A stretch of DNA of 64,000 bases from Burkholderia sp. OK233 (GCF_900230185.1 NZ_OCSR01000002.1:3472001-3536000), one strand, 5' to 3'; counted from the first letter of the stretch, positions 53,870-62,543 are shown. Translations and numbers: made by a program. The notes: generated by a model not told the origin, from the letters alone.

Positions 53870-54327
53870 CGCATTGGCTTCCAGTGTGAAGCCTGAATTT
53901 TACCGTCACGCGCGGATGAGTTCATCCATGCACGCGTGGAGTGCCTGCCAGCGGGGCATCGCCTATGAGAGAGGTTCGCGTCAGGCAACGGCGCACACGC
54001 GAGGCTGGGTGCATTCGGTCGCCACGTGAGAGAGGGTATCGGCAGGAAGCCAGATGTCTACTTTTTCGGGCCCGACACGTCGGACATGGCATCGACGTAT
54101 TTATGTGCGAATGCCGCTGCCATCCACCTGCTCAACCTCGCCGTCGAAAACATGCGTCTTGGTGAATTCAACGCCGACCGGGTCGGTCTCGTTTTACACT
54201 GAAACGTCCTCAGGCCGGCCCGAGAAGTGGTGAGCGCTGCGGGGCGGCAGGACTGAATCCCCACTATGATTTACCCATGCCATGCAAACTGCACGCGCAC
54301 AGGCCGACCTTATTTCGGAACAGCGTT
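53870..54327. other. Gap upstream of the STAND-nuclease gene
   Basis: The left end should hold that gene's promoter. On the plus strand an open frame without a start codon (about 53970 to stop 54200-54202) reads protein-like (GRKPDVYFFGPDTSDMAS, then AAAIHLLNLAVENMRLGEF), perhaps a gene relic. I cannot assign it. Confidence 0.35.
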
Positions 54328-55089
54328 TCATTGTTCCGTTAAGGGCGGACGTCGCCAGGTCGCGCATCCGGTGAGTTCCATGAAGTCACCGTCGGGATGC
54401 CGGATCACCCGCCTGATGCAATCCACCGCAATGGGCCGAACGCTTTTGTCTTCGTGCTCCACCGGTTCATCTGTCTCGTAGCCGCGGCTAATAAGGTAGA
54501 TGCGAATGAGCTTCATGGCAAGGCCGGCGCCGGAAGCGAGTGAGGCAACGGGCACGTCGGCCTCGATCACACAAGGCGTCCCGATCGCACACAGGATCGG
54601 TGACGTCGTCGGGTCATCCTCATGCGAGTTATAAAGTGCTTCACCGCCCCAATGGCGGAAAAAGCGCCCAATGCCATGTTCGCCTGCCCGATGCGGCGGG
54701 AAGAAGCAGAACCAAAGCCGGCCAGCGCGATTGCTCTCGTCAGCCTGATTGGCCGCTGCGAGGCGGTCACCAATGTCGACCGGCAACTGACCTGATGCGA
54801 CCAGCGCGTCGATGCGACGACGCAGCATCGCACCGTCAGGCAGTTGCATACCAGATCGGACGATCTGCGCGATCTCGACATCTGTGATGCGGGTGCAGTG
54901 CCAGCCGGTAATCGAATACTGTCTGAGCGCATCGCCCACGACAAGGATCGCTCGATCATAGTCCTGCGGGCTCACCTTCCACCGGGCGATCTCCCAGTTT
55001 AGAAATAATTCGCGGAGACCGCCCAGGAGAGACGTCAGCGGAGCAGGCCACGCTTCGGGTCGGTAAAGGGGAAGTAGCACGCGGGTCAT
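54328..55089 (-). CDS. Hypothetical protein, weak ADP-ribosyltransferase-like motif
   Basis: ATG 55089 has GGAG 8 bp upstream; the product is 253 residues. It is soluble. The segment GWHCTRITDVEIAQIVRSG has the His-Thr plus Ile-Gly spacing seen at the start of several ADP-ribosyltransferase folds. A later CAIGTPCVIEADVPVASLA could supply core strands. GRLWFCFFPPHRAGEHGIGR is notable between them. No catalytic Glu can be fixed, so this is only a hint. It is on the same strand as the STAND-nuclease gene, 460 bp upstream. Confidence 0.6.
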   Translation of the reverse strand: MTRVLLPLYRPEAWPAPLTSLLGGLRELFLNWEIARWKVSPQDYDRAILVVGDALRQYSITGWHCTRITDVEIAQIVRSGMQLPDGAMLRRRIDALVASGQLPVDIGDRLAAANQADESNRAGRLWFCFFPPHRAGEHGIGRFFRHWGGEALYNSHEDDPTTSPILCAIGTPCVIEADVPVASLASGAGLAMKLIRIYLISRGYETDEPVEHEDKSVRPIAVDCIRRVIRHPDGDFMELTGCATWRRPPLTEQ

Positions 55090-55329
55090 CAGGCCTTCTC
55101 CGTGTTCGCCGTTGTCGCGATACGGCAGCTTGCCCGACAACGCGTACCATGGGCAAGGTCCCTATGGAATTTCAGATGCTCGGGAGACCGTCCGCGACCA
55201 CAGCTGCAATCAGGTGCGACAATTACTTGGAACCGAATTCGCGAAGCTGATCCGTTGTTGAGTGCGGGTCACCGCAACCCACCAAATGTCCGCCGGCCGG
55301 AAAGAGACTAGTGCGACCGAATTGCTAAA

Positions 55330-55596
55330 TCACTCCGCGTCCAGCACAAGGATAACGCCGTCTGGACCCGAGCCTTTCGGCTTTATGGTTGGGTCGAGCG
55401 GTTGCGCGCCGAGTGGCACCAAATGAGAGGAAGACCCTTCTTTTCTCACGGACCAAACACGAGGGGCTTTCGCTGGCACGACATAGAGACCAGCATCCGT
55501 ACTCATTCTCGGATGCCTCTGGACAATCTCGATGTCTAGTCCCGCATACTGTTCCTGCAGGCTTTGGAGATGCACGATGTACTCATTAAGTTTCAT
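55330..55596 (-). CDS. Small hypothetical protein
   Basis: An 88-residue soluble protein: MKLNEYIVHLQSLQEQYAGL, DIEIVQRHPRMSTD, then a C-terminal GPDGVILVLDAE. A good AGGAAAGAAG ribosome-binding site precedes ATG 55596. It may precede the 54328-55089 gene in one leftward transcript, with a 240-bp gap. Family not recognised. Confidence 0.6.
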   Translation of the reverse strand: MKLNEYIVHLQSLQEQYAGLDIEIVQRHPRMSTDAGLYVVPAKAPRVWSVRKEGSSSHLVPLGAQPLDPTIKPKGSGPDGVILVLDAE

Positions 55597-55755
55597 TCTT
55601 CTTTCCTCATCGAACGGGGATCAATCCGTTCCCAAGCACCTTCTCAGCACCAGTCTGGACGAGGCATCTGCGCCGGTCGATCATGTTGTTGTCACCTTTG
55701 TCGACAAACAGAAATCAATTTGTCCCACCAAGGATGTTCACATCTAGCAGATAGG

Positions 55756-55937
55756 TCATTGAGGCAACTTGTCGCGAATCTTGTTGACGAGTTCAGGCGT
55801 TTCCGGCGGCTGCTGGCGGTGGCTAGTAGAACAGGCAGGCCGTTGCGTCCTGTCATTACTGGGCCAGCGGCGTCCGGCCGCAACGCGGCGCGCAAGCGGG
55901 CGAACACGCCTTCGTCGATCCCGAGAGTGGTACGCAT
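55756..55937 (-). pseudogene. VapB-type antitoxin relic, frameshifted
   Basis: From ATG 55937 the frame reads MRTTLGIDEGVFARL, then GRNGLPVLLATAS. In the next frame PPETPELVNKIRDKLPQ follows to a TGA at 55756. The start (MRTTLxIDDxVxARL), the RNGxPVLP motif and the xTPELVNxIRD end are those of a VapB antitoxin. The middle is shortened and a frameshift separates the tail. No VapC PIN-domain toxin follows. Confidence 0.65.
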
Positions 55938-56189
55938 GGCGGATTCGCCTCGTTCATCACGCGTCAAACATCAACAATTCTGGCACCAAAAATCAAATAG
56001 CGCCGAAACCCAAGTCGGAACCACGCGGCTCAGCTGATCGCGTGTGGAACAAAACTCTGCAAAATGCTGGAACAGAATAGGGCAATTGACGAAAGGTCGA
56101 GTTTACAAATGCGTTGTCTGATCGTGCCATTAAGATAACTTCTCTAGCGGGCGAGGGCGCTTGTTGCCATCTCGTCGGTCAGCAGCGTC

Positions 56190-57152
56190 GTGCCCTGGGA
56201 GCAGTTGAGGGTGCCGCGTGAGGTCGACGGCTCCGCCGGCACCTTTACCACCGAGGACGCCGTCGCCTATCGCGCATTCCTGCGCCGCCCAACACCGCGC
56301 GAACGTTGGGTGGGGCCGGCGCGACCGCGTAGCGCACCCGACCGGCGCCCGTTCTCCGGCAGCTTGTCGGCGCGCTCGGCCGCCTATGCGCTGTCCGTGC
56401 TCGGGGTGCTGTTCCGGTGGCTGATCGAGCAGCGATATTTACTCGCCAATTCGTTTGCCGGCGTCAAGGTGCGAGGGACGCACCGGACGAGCGCGCTCGA
56501 CGCATCACACGCCTTTACCGACGGGGAGTGGGCGCTGGTGCGGACGATCGCCGACGGCCTCGAGTGGTCGTACGGCTGGGATCTCATGGCGGCAAGGCGA
56601 CTGAGGTTCGTGTTGGATTTTGGCTATGCGACAGGGCTGTGCGCGAGCGAACTGGTTGGCGCAAGGCTTGGCCTTATCGAGACCGACGCCCTGGGAGACA
56701 CCTGGCTTAAGGTGATGGGAAAAGGCGCCAAGGCGGGCAGAGTCTCCATTCCACCGCTCGCCCGGTCCGCGCTCGATCGCTCGCTCGTGGAACGTAGGCT
56801 GCCGGTAACGCCTGCCAACTGGCACCCCGACACCCCGCTGATCGCGAATCTCGACGAGGAAGGGGCCGTCGCCATTACCAGCGTTCGGCCTGGGTTCGTA
56901 GTGAAGCGGTTTTTTGCGACGGCGGCGGAACTCGTGCGGGCAGACCAGCCGTCGCTCGCCGATAAGTTACTCCGGGCCAGTCCACATTGGATGAGGCATA
57001 CGCACGCGTCACATGCACTTGCACGCGGCGCCGAGCTCACCACGGTGCGCGACAATCTTCGCCATGCCTCGATCTCGACGACCTCGATCTACCTGCATGG
57101 CGACGATATGAAGCGGGCGCGGCAGATCGCAGGCGCGTTCGGGACCAGATGA
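56190..57152 (+). pseudogene. Tyrosine recombinase/phage integrase, N-terminally shortened, catalytic Arg changed
   Basis: The 320-codon frame from GTG 56190 has a core-binding-like domain (ARSAAYALSVLGVLFRWLIE) and a catalytic domain. Motifs HWMRHTHASHAL (H-x-x-R) and LRHASISTTSIYLHGDDM (His and nucleophile Tyr) are intact. The first catalytic Arg, normally in GLRxSEL, is Cys here (ATGLCASELVG). A stop at 56145-56147 ends the frame upstream, so the N-terminus is shorter than the ~400 residues usual. Probably inactive. Confidence 0.75.
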
Positions 57153-57353
57153 ATACCGGGATGGCAAATGCCAACAGGCGATGAGATCTCGCGGCCACAG
57201 GTTTCGCGCTTGGGTTGACCCGGCCAAAAACGTGTCCTTTCGATGCAGGGGAATTTTCCGAGGTTCGCTTGTGGCTCAAGGCTCACGGGCGTATTGAGGT
57301 CGTCCGTTCGATCAAGTACTATCTGAATAATTTCAAAAGAGAACATTTCACGG

Positions 57354-58012
57354 ATGGCTAAAGCGCCTGTCGTAGAAGAACATGACCTACGCCGCATGCT
57401 GAAAATAGCGGGCGTAACCGGCGAGTCACCGCTGCGTGATGTAGCGCTTCTGTACGTTCTCTACGGGACGGGCCTCATGCTAACCGAGTTATAGCCCAGC
57501 TAAAGGTGTCGGACTACTTAACCGAAGCCGGTGCTATACGCAGAGACAGCGTCATCCGCGCCGAGATCGCCCACAACAACCTGGAGCGCCCGATATTCTG
57601 GGTCAACGCCAAGGTCGTTGCGGCCCTCGACTCGTATCTTTCTCTGCGGGTATCGACGGGCCAAGGCGTGACGAGTCGTAAGGCAGCGTACCGCTCTCTT
57701 GATCCGGGCAGCTATCTGTTCCTGCGCGCCGATGGCGTGCCGTATGGGCTGACCGCGAGGCGGTCGACTAGCGGAGTGATGAACTACTCGTGTGATTCGC
57801 TCGGTCAGGTGTTCCGCCGGCTGCACACGCAGGCCGGTGTTGAGGGACATGCCTTGGCGGGGCGGCGGACTTTTGCGGTTAGGCTCTATCGAAAAGGTTA
57901 CGACCTACGTCACATAGCAGCGCTTACTGGACACCAAACGCTTACAGCAGTGCGTCGACTTGTCGACAGCGATCCGGTCAAGCTGGGCGACCTTGTGTCA
58001 GGAGTGGTCTGA
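57354..58012 (+). pseudogene. Second tyrosine-recombinase-like gene, frameshifted
   Basis: ATG 57354 reads MAKAPVVEEHDLRRML to YGTGLMLTEL and then a TAG at 57492-57494. In another frame the sequence continues IAQLKVSDYLTEAG to SGVV at 58012. A 2-bp insertion around 57489-57494 explains the break; removing it gives 218 residues. The catalytic-domain motif GHALAGRRTFAVRLYRKG fits, but the region LTGHQTLTAVRRLVDSDP lacks the usual nucleophile Tyr, and the first Arg position is Met. This is a degenerate or non-canonical integrase relative. Confidence 0.7.
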
Positions 58013-58055
58013 TGTCGACGACAAAGTAAAAAAACTGGAAGAGCGAGACAAGACA

Positions 58056-58700
58056 ATGACGCGTTCGATTGAACACCCGAGTACCGCGAAACTCAACTTC
58101 GCGGCTTTAAGGCTGTTCGGATTCGCCGGCCTCATTGGAGCACTGGTAACGGCTCTAGTCTTGCACCCGCCCATCACAAGTGCTGATTATGCCGGATGGG
58201 CGCAGGCGTTCGGCTCAATAGGCGCAATCTTATTTGCTGTAAGCATCGCGTCCAGGCAACGCCGCGACACGGACAGACGTGAGCTTATGCTGCGTTCAAG
58301 TCGGCTCGCAGCGGTTCGGGGAATGACGGAGCACGCGGTAGGCGTCGTAGAAGGGGCGACCATTGCGTTGCTCGATCGCAACTTGGCCGAGAGTTATGTT
58401 GCGAAGCATGATGCGGCGCTCTTCGACGAAGCGTTTCGGATGCTTCAACAAATCCCGATGCTTGAACTGGGGACGGTTGGGGCGGTCGAGGGCGTGACTC
58501 TGATAAAGAACGGAGTCAACGCGATGAAGGCTCACTTAGCGACGTTGCATCAGAATCCGCCGTCGATTCTCCAAGACCACGCCCAAGTTGCACAACGGGC
58601 GAGCCAAATTCAATTTCAAATGGAACCGGGGCGGCAAAAGGTCGCCGCAGAAATAATTCGGCTCCTAAACGAGTTTGCGCCAATGCCAAAAGCCCGGTGA
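58056..58700 (+). CDS. Membrane-anchored hypothetical protein
   Basis: I choose ATG 58056 in a frame open from 57960; the product is 214 residues. Two hydrophobic helices (LRLFGFAGLIGALVTALVLH and AGWAQAFGSIGAILFAVSIA) lie at residues ~15-70, followed by a soluble helical domain of about 140 residues. The layout resembles small two-helix anchored effector-like proteins of islands, but no family is recognised. It directly follows the recombinase relic. Confidence 0.6.
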   Translation: MTRSIEHPSTAKLNFAALRLFGFAGLIGALVTALVLHPPITSADYAGWAQAFGSIGAILFAVSIASRQRRDTDRRELMLRSSRLAAVRGMTEHAVGVVEGATIALLDRNLAESYVAKHDAALFDEAFRMLQQIPMLELGTVGAVEGVTLIKNGVNAMKAHLATLHQNPPSILQDHAQVAQRASQIQFQMEPGRQKVAAEIIRLLNEFAPMPKAR

Positions 58701-58889
58701 GCGTGCGAGCGATTTGATAGGAAAACATCGTATCGCGATACAGATCGAAGCAGGAACGGGCTGCCGAACGATTCGCAACGCAACGTGCGTCATGCAAAAC
58801 GGCTGCGCTCGATTCCTGGTCCGGCCGATTTGAACGCTGGGCCTTGCATACTTGTGAAATAGCTAGACCGGACCGGACTACGGGAAGAG

Positions 58890-59458
58890 ATTGGCGCGCG
58901 AGCGTCGCCGAACCGGCCGGATGCCGGAGTTTCTGGAGAGTGTTGTCAATGAGTGTTTTAAATCACCAGTATTCGCCCTCGGTTGGCGAGGCGCAGGAAG
59001 GCGAGAAAGTCGATGGCGTGTATCGAGGTATCGTTCAGACCTTTTTGCAAAATGAACAACCGCTGGCGTTGAAGAATATTGGCCTAGTCTACAAGCCCCT
59101 CGCCGATGACGCTTGGGGCGCTTCGCTGCACGGTGACACGTTCCGCGCGCGCTACGATCAGGTGTGGTTGAACGGTGGTCCGTTGGCAGGTCCGTTGGGC
59201 GGTCGGATCCGTTTCTACGAGATTCTGCCGGACGGTAAGGCGGGCGAGGCTATTGTGACCGTGGTGTTTGATCCTCTCGCGAACGCGTGCATTCTTGGCG
59301 AAAGATCGGGGGTACTGAATGCGCGCACCGAAGAAAATCGGCCGTCGTTTGTTCGAGCTGTCAGTCTCGCACTGGCTAATGTCGTTCACTCGAAGATGGA
59401 TCGTGTCGACGTGAGTCTGTAGGCACGAGCAAAAGAAAACAATTGGCGCGCGAGCGTC
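58890..59458. repeat. 17-bp direct repeat upstream of two small ORFs
   Basis: ATTGGCGCGCGAGCGTC occurs at 58890-58906 and 59442-59458, and the following bases are also similar (CGCCGAACCGGCC versus CCGTATCGGCC). Each copy starts about 59 bp before an ORF start (58949 and 59501). The constant distance suggests a shared leader or promoter element, or cassette duplication. Confidence 0.7.
58949..59422 (+). CDS. Hypothetical protein
   Basis: ATG 58949 has GGAGAG 8 bp upstream; the product is 157 residues. It is soluble and beta-rich in the middle (KNIGLVYKPLADDAWGASLH, PLGGRIRFYEILPDGKAGEA), ending in a helix (RAVSLALANVVHSKM). First member of an array of small one-directional ORFs. Family not recognised. 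Confidence 0.6.
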   Translation: MSVLNHQYSPSVGEAQEGEKVDGVYRGIVQTFLQNEQPLALKNIGLVYKPLADDAWGASLHGDTFRARYDQVWLNGGPLAGPLGGRIRFYEILPDGKAGEAIVTVVFDPLANACILGERSGVLNARTEENRPSFVRAVSLALANVVHSKMDRVDVSL

Positions 59459-59500
59459 CCGTATCGGCCAGCCGCCGAAAACAAGCAGGACACAAACACT

Positions 59501-59785
59501 ATGATGATCGAAATCCCTATCAAGCAAGTCGTGACGAAAACGGTTGGCGACTTCGAGGCGACGATTGATGCGCTGTCTCCCACGTCTACCGACTGCCTTG
59601 TGGGTACGTTGAAGACCGCTAACGGAGTCAAGCAGGTTTCATGGGACAAGAACGGGATCTGCCGTGACCACAGCCCCGACTGCAATCTCGACATGGGCAT
59701 CAATGAGCACATTCACGCGGCGTCCGTCGCCGGCGTGCTGAACGAACAGTTCGATGCGCAAATGAAAAGGAGGGGTCAGGGCTAA
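59501..59785 (+). CDS. Small hypothetical protein
   Basis: A 94-residue soluble protein with an N-terminal strand-rich segment (IEIPIKQVVTKTVGDFEATI) and KQVSWDKNGICRDHSPDCNL with two Cys. An AGGA precedes the tandem ATG start by 10 bp. It carries the same 17-bp leader element as the preceding ORF. No family assigned. Confidence 0.55.
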   Translation: MMIEIPIKQVVTKTVGDFEATIDALSPTSTDCLVGTLKTANGVKQVSWDKNGICRDHSPDCNLDMGINEHIHAASVAGVLNEQFDAQMKRRGQG

Positions 59786-59810
59786 TCAAATGCTGACGAC
59801 GCGCATTACG

Positions 59811-59857
59811 GTAGTGTGACTCTTGCCGCTTCTTCGAAGCGGCAAGAGTCACACTAC
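59811..59857. other. Perfect 22-bp inverted repeat with 3-nt loop
   Basis: The arms at 59811-59832 and 59836-59857 are fully complementary, separated only by TTC. The stem centre is GCCGCTTC/GAAGCGGC and the outer end GTAGTGTG/CACACTAC. There is no T-run on either side, so it is not a standard terminator. It separates the ORF ending 59785 from the lipoprotein starting 59940. It could be a strong mRNA-processing or attenuator hairpin, or a mobile-element end. Confidence 0.85.
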
Positions 59858-59939
59858 AATGAACTGGAAAACGCCGAGTCAACTGCAAATGCATTCTGAA
59901 CGATTCGACTACTATCTGAGCGGGGCCTCGGGGGATAGC

Positions 59940-60281
59940 ATGAAAATCATCTGTTTGCTGGCCGTCGCTATCGTTCTAACTGGTTGTGCAATGGTGAGCG
60001 ACGTGATGGATACCGGAAACGGCACTTACATGGTATCTGCTCACGCGGCACCGATAAGAGGCGGCGCCGCGGGTGCAAATCAGGTTGCGTACGAAGCGGC
60101 GAAAAAATTCTGTGGTGGCAGGGACGGACATCCGGTTGTTCTTGAAGCTGGTGCTCGCGACGTTTACCAGGGTTCGTTTGGTGGTTCGAACGGATCGTTC
60201 GGTGGTGGGGTTTTCGCCGCTGGGAATACTGACCTTCATTTCCGTTGCGAACCGGGTGTCCAGAACGCTGGCACCAACTAG
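59940..60281 (+). CDS. Small putative lipoprotein
   Basis: I choose ATG 59940, where a lipoprotein signal starts (MKIICLLAVAIVLTGCAMVS; lipobox LTGC). The 113-residue product has a central NQVAYEAAKKFCGGRDGHPV and a Gly/Ser/Phe-rich end (GSFGGSNGSFGGGVFAAG). The pattern resembles small outer-membrane lipoproteins with a Cys pair (FCGG and HFRC). It follows the perfect hairpin. Confidence 0.7.
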   Translation: MKIICLLAVAIVLTGCAMVSDVMDTGNGTYMVSAHAAPIRGGAAGANQVAYEAAKKFCGGRDGHPVVLEAGARDVYQGSFGGSNGSFGGGVFAAGNTDLHFRCEPGVQNAGTN

Positions 60282-60294
60282 GAAAACAGAGATC

Positions 60295-60633
60295 ATGAGA
60301 AAGCAAACGATGCCTAAGGTCCGAGTTCATAGGATTACTGCACGCAACGTGCACCAGCAAGTTCGCGAGTACATTGTCCCTGCCCCCAGTTCAAGCGCAG
60401 CGTTGCAGTGTTTTAACGATCCGAACTTGCACTACGATTGCGAGTTCATCGGATACCGTGACATCGAGATTCATTGGGGTACATCGGGTATGTCATTTCA
60501 TCTGCAGGGAGTCGTGATCGAGCACGGGCATCCCAGCTACGAGTACATGTATATCTATTACGCGCGCGACATCGGAGCGTTCGTTGCCGATCTAGAGCGA
60601 ACCGGTCACCTGTTGCCCGACGACCCAGCCTAG
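60295..60633 (+). CDS. Hypothetical protein
   Basis: From ATG 60295 the product is 112 residues; ATG 60310 is an alternative. The sequence looks folded and soluble (HYDCEFIGYRDIEIHWG, then GVVIEHGHPSYEYMYIYYAR) with many aromatic residues. It starts 13 bp after the lipoprotein stop, so it is probably co-transcribed. No family recognised. Confidence 0.6.
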   Translation: MRKQTMPKVRVHRITARNVHQQVREYIVPAPSSSAALQCFNDPNLHYDCEFIGYRDIEIHWGTSGMSFHLQGVVIEHGHPSYEYMYIYYARDIGAFVADLERTGHLLPDDPA

Positions 60634-60706
60634 ACGTACTCCATGCTTTTTTATGTCGCGACTACGCAACGGAAAATTCGCCGCCACGCGTGGCACTGGA
60701 AAACAC

Positions 60707-61168
60707 ATGTCACTGACCCCTGGCTTCGCAAGTCCCCGGGATCTTCTGGAAAAGCTCGCCCGCGACCTCGATCTCATGCGAACCGAAGTAACCGCCGATC
60801 GTTTCTTCAATTTCGCGGTGACCGGTTATTCCGTTTGCGATTGGGTCGACCATGATCCATCGGTTCCGGCTTCCGCGAAGAGTGCGTTAATGCAGTTCCG
60901 CACCGGAACCGACCTGAAGGTCTGTCGCGATATCGCCAACTCACTGAAGCACTTCAGCCTCGACGCGAAGAATCAAGCGAAAGCCGTGACGAACAACACG
61001 GCATCGGAGCAAGGATTCGGCGTCGGCCGCTACGGCGTCGGCGCATACGGAATAGGCGAGGAAGAGATCACCATCGTTCTCAACGACGGTACGTCCCATG
61101 ACGCGCTGGCGCTCGCAGCGCGCGTCTTACAGCAGTGGGAATCGTTCTTCTCGGCGCACGGAATCTGA
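60707..61168 (+). CDS. Hypothetical protein, same family pattern as 42530-43069
   Basis: ATG 60707 (MSLTPGFASPRDLLEKLARD) gives 153 residues. Motifs in order: FFNFAVTGYSVCDWVDHDP, then VCRDIANSLKHFSLDA, a Gly/Tyr-rich loop (GVGRYGVGAYGIGEEEI) and a C-terminal helix (ALAARVLQQWESFF). The order and spacing parallel the leftward gene at 42530-43069. HEPN-like fold suspected, function unknown. Confidence 0.65.
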   Translation: MSLTPGFASPRDLLEKLARDLDLMRTEVTADRFFNFAVTGYSVCDWVDHDPSVPASAKSALMQFRTGTDLKVCRDIANSLKHFSLDAKNQAKAVTNNTASEQGFGVGRYGVGAYGIGEEEITIVLNDGTSHDALALAARVLQQWESFFSAHGI

Positions 61169-61198
61169 CGTCATCTCGCCGTCTCGTGTCGCCGAACG

Positions 61199-61477
61199 GT
61201 GACGCGTTTGAGGCAATCGCTCGCTGAGCGACGCGTGAGCGCAGTAAACAAATCGCAAAATATCGTGTCGAGAGAGACGCTGGCTGACGGCGAATATTGG
61301 GCGACTTGCCGGGAGCGCAATGAAATTTCGGCCGCCCTGAACGGCTATAGCGCGGTCTTTCCCCAGGCTCGCGTGACGGTCGCTGACGGCTGGGCAGTTT
61401 TCTATCGTGATGGCAAAGAGGTCTGGACGTGCAATGCGAGGTATGCAGCGGCCAACTTCAACATTCAAAAGGCGTAG
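61199..61477 (+). CDS. Small hypothetical protein
   Basis: A 92-codon frame beginning with GTG 61199; GTG 61235 is a possible alternative. The C-terminal half is protein-like (NEISAALNGYSAVFPQARVT, VADGWAVFYRDGKEVW). It sits 30 bp after the previous stop and 10 bp before the next gene. Family not recognised. Confidence 0.5.
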   Translation: MTRLRQSLAERRVSAVNKSQNIVSRETLADGEYWATCRERNEISAALNGYSAVFPQARVTVADGWAVFYRDGKEVWTCNARYAAANFNIQKA

Positions 61478-61487
61478 GAAAGTCACA

Positions 61488-61631
61488 ATGGCGGCGAATC
61501 GGGAAATGCATTGGATGGCCTGTGCGATCGCTTTCGCAGTCGTAATGTTCGCCGTAATGTTTCGATTCCAGTACGAGCGGGCGGGCACCGTTCGAATAAA
61601 TCGATGGTCTGGTGAGCGCCAGGAGCATTGA
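61488..61631 (+). CDS. Single-helix small membrane protein
   Basis: I choose ATG 61488, preceded by TAGGAAAG. The 47-residue product has one hydrophobic helix (MACAIAFAVVMFAVMFRF) flanked by charged ends. It starts 10 bp after the previous gene. Small, single-span proteins are common in defence and phage islands, but no role is assigned. Confidence 0.5.
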   Translation: MAANREMHWMACAIAFAVVMFAVMFRFQYERAGTVRINRWSGERQEH

Positions 61632-61728
61632 GAGTTGAATAACGGGAAGTGGGTGTGGGTTGATGACTGCTTCCAGTCGCAGCAGCAACATTGAGAAGCA
61701 AACGTGACGGCAGACAGGGGAGACAACG

Positions 61729-62529
61729 ATGCTGCGTCTTTATAGCGGGAGCGGGTCACAGGAAATCGATCTGCAGGGAAAGGCGATTCCTGATGATCAA
61801 TGGACCAAATACAAGCATCTCGCCGTGAAAATGCTAAATGCGAGGCATGCTTGGGATGCCGCGAAGCTTCTGGACGAAACGCCATTTGAAGTTCATGCCG
61901 GTACTAATTTCTTCGGCGACGAGTTTTGTGTTCTCTATGCATCTGTGGACTTTGACCGGTACATAGCCCTCGGCGAGGCCGCAAATACGCCCGAAACGAA
62001 TTATGTAACCACGAAAATCGTTTCAACTCTCAACGAACTGCTTTCGGTGTACATTCGCTTTGTCGCGGTAGATCTCGCCACGAATGACCTACCTTCGACA
62101 GTTCAATCACCCGTCTTGGCTATATCATCATCAACAGTAGAGCGGGCGCTCGAAGATGCTGAGCAGCTTCTGTCATCGGGCCAAGGTGCTTCAAGCGCGA
62201 TAGACCGAGCGCATACCGCTTTGCATGGATATCTGATCGCAGTCGCGCAGTCCGCCGCCATTGAGGTCGAACCGAATGAGAAAATCACAGCAATTTTTAA
62301 GCGCGTTCGGGAAGGACACCCCAAATTGAACTACATCGGGCCACGAGAGACTGAACTTGGGCTAGTGCTCAAGGCGGCGGCAACCATCATCGATTCAATC
62401 AACACGGTACGCAACAACGCGAGCGTCGCGCATCCGAACGTGGAAGTCGTGCCAGAACCTGAGGCGATGTTCCTCATAAACATGATTCGTTCGATGTTGC
62501 ACTACATCGAGATGAAGCTCAAAAGTTGA
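61729..62529 (+). CDS. Abi_C-like HEPN-domain protein (candidate abortive-infection protein)
   Basis: The 266-residue protein has an N-terminal domain of unknown type and a C-terminal helical domain resembling Abi_C: ALEDAEQLLSSGQGASSAID, YLIAVAQSAAIEVEPNEKIT, then IIDSINTVRNNASVAHPNV. Arg228 and His235 in RNNASVAH fit the HEPN RNase signature R-x(4-6)-H with a following Asn. The stop is 14 bp before the ATG of the DUF6602-like gene, so the two form an operon. Such HEPN proteins cleave RNA upon phage signals. The antiphage role here is inferred. Confidence 0.75.
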   Translation: MLRLYSGSGSQEIDLQGKAIPDDQWTKYKHLAVKMLNARHAWDAAKLLDETPFEVHAGTNFFGDEFCVLYASVDFDRYIALGEAANTPETNYVTTKIVSTLNELLSVYIRFVAVDLATNDLPSTVQSPVLAISSSTVERALEDAEQLLSSGQGASSAIDRAHTALHGYLIAVAQSAAIEVEPNEKITAIFKRVREGHPKLNYIGPRETELGLVLKAAATIIDSINTVRNNASVAHPNVEVVPEPEAMFLINMIRSMLHYIEMKLKS

Positions 62530-62543
62530 TTGGAGTACAGAAC

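Noticed and set aside
56000..58100. A tRNA gene or attachment site next to the recombinases
   Set aside because: I looked for a T-loop-like GGTTCGANTCC and a cloverleaf around the integrases and saw none. No direct repeat typical of attL/attR was visible within the window.
58056..61631. Small-ORF array as an integron cassette array with attC sites
   Set aside because: The only strong hairpin is perfectly complementary and lacks attC-type core sites. No repeated attC-like element separates the other ORFs, and no integron integrase is present.
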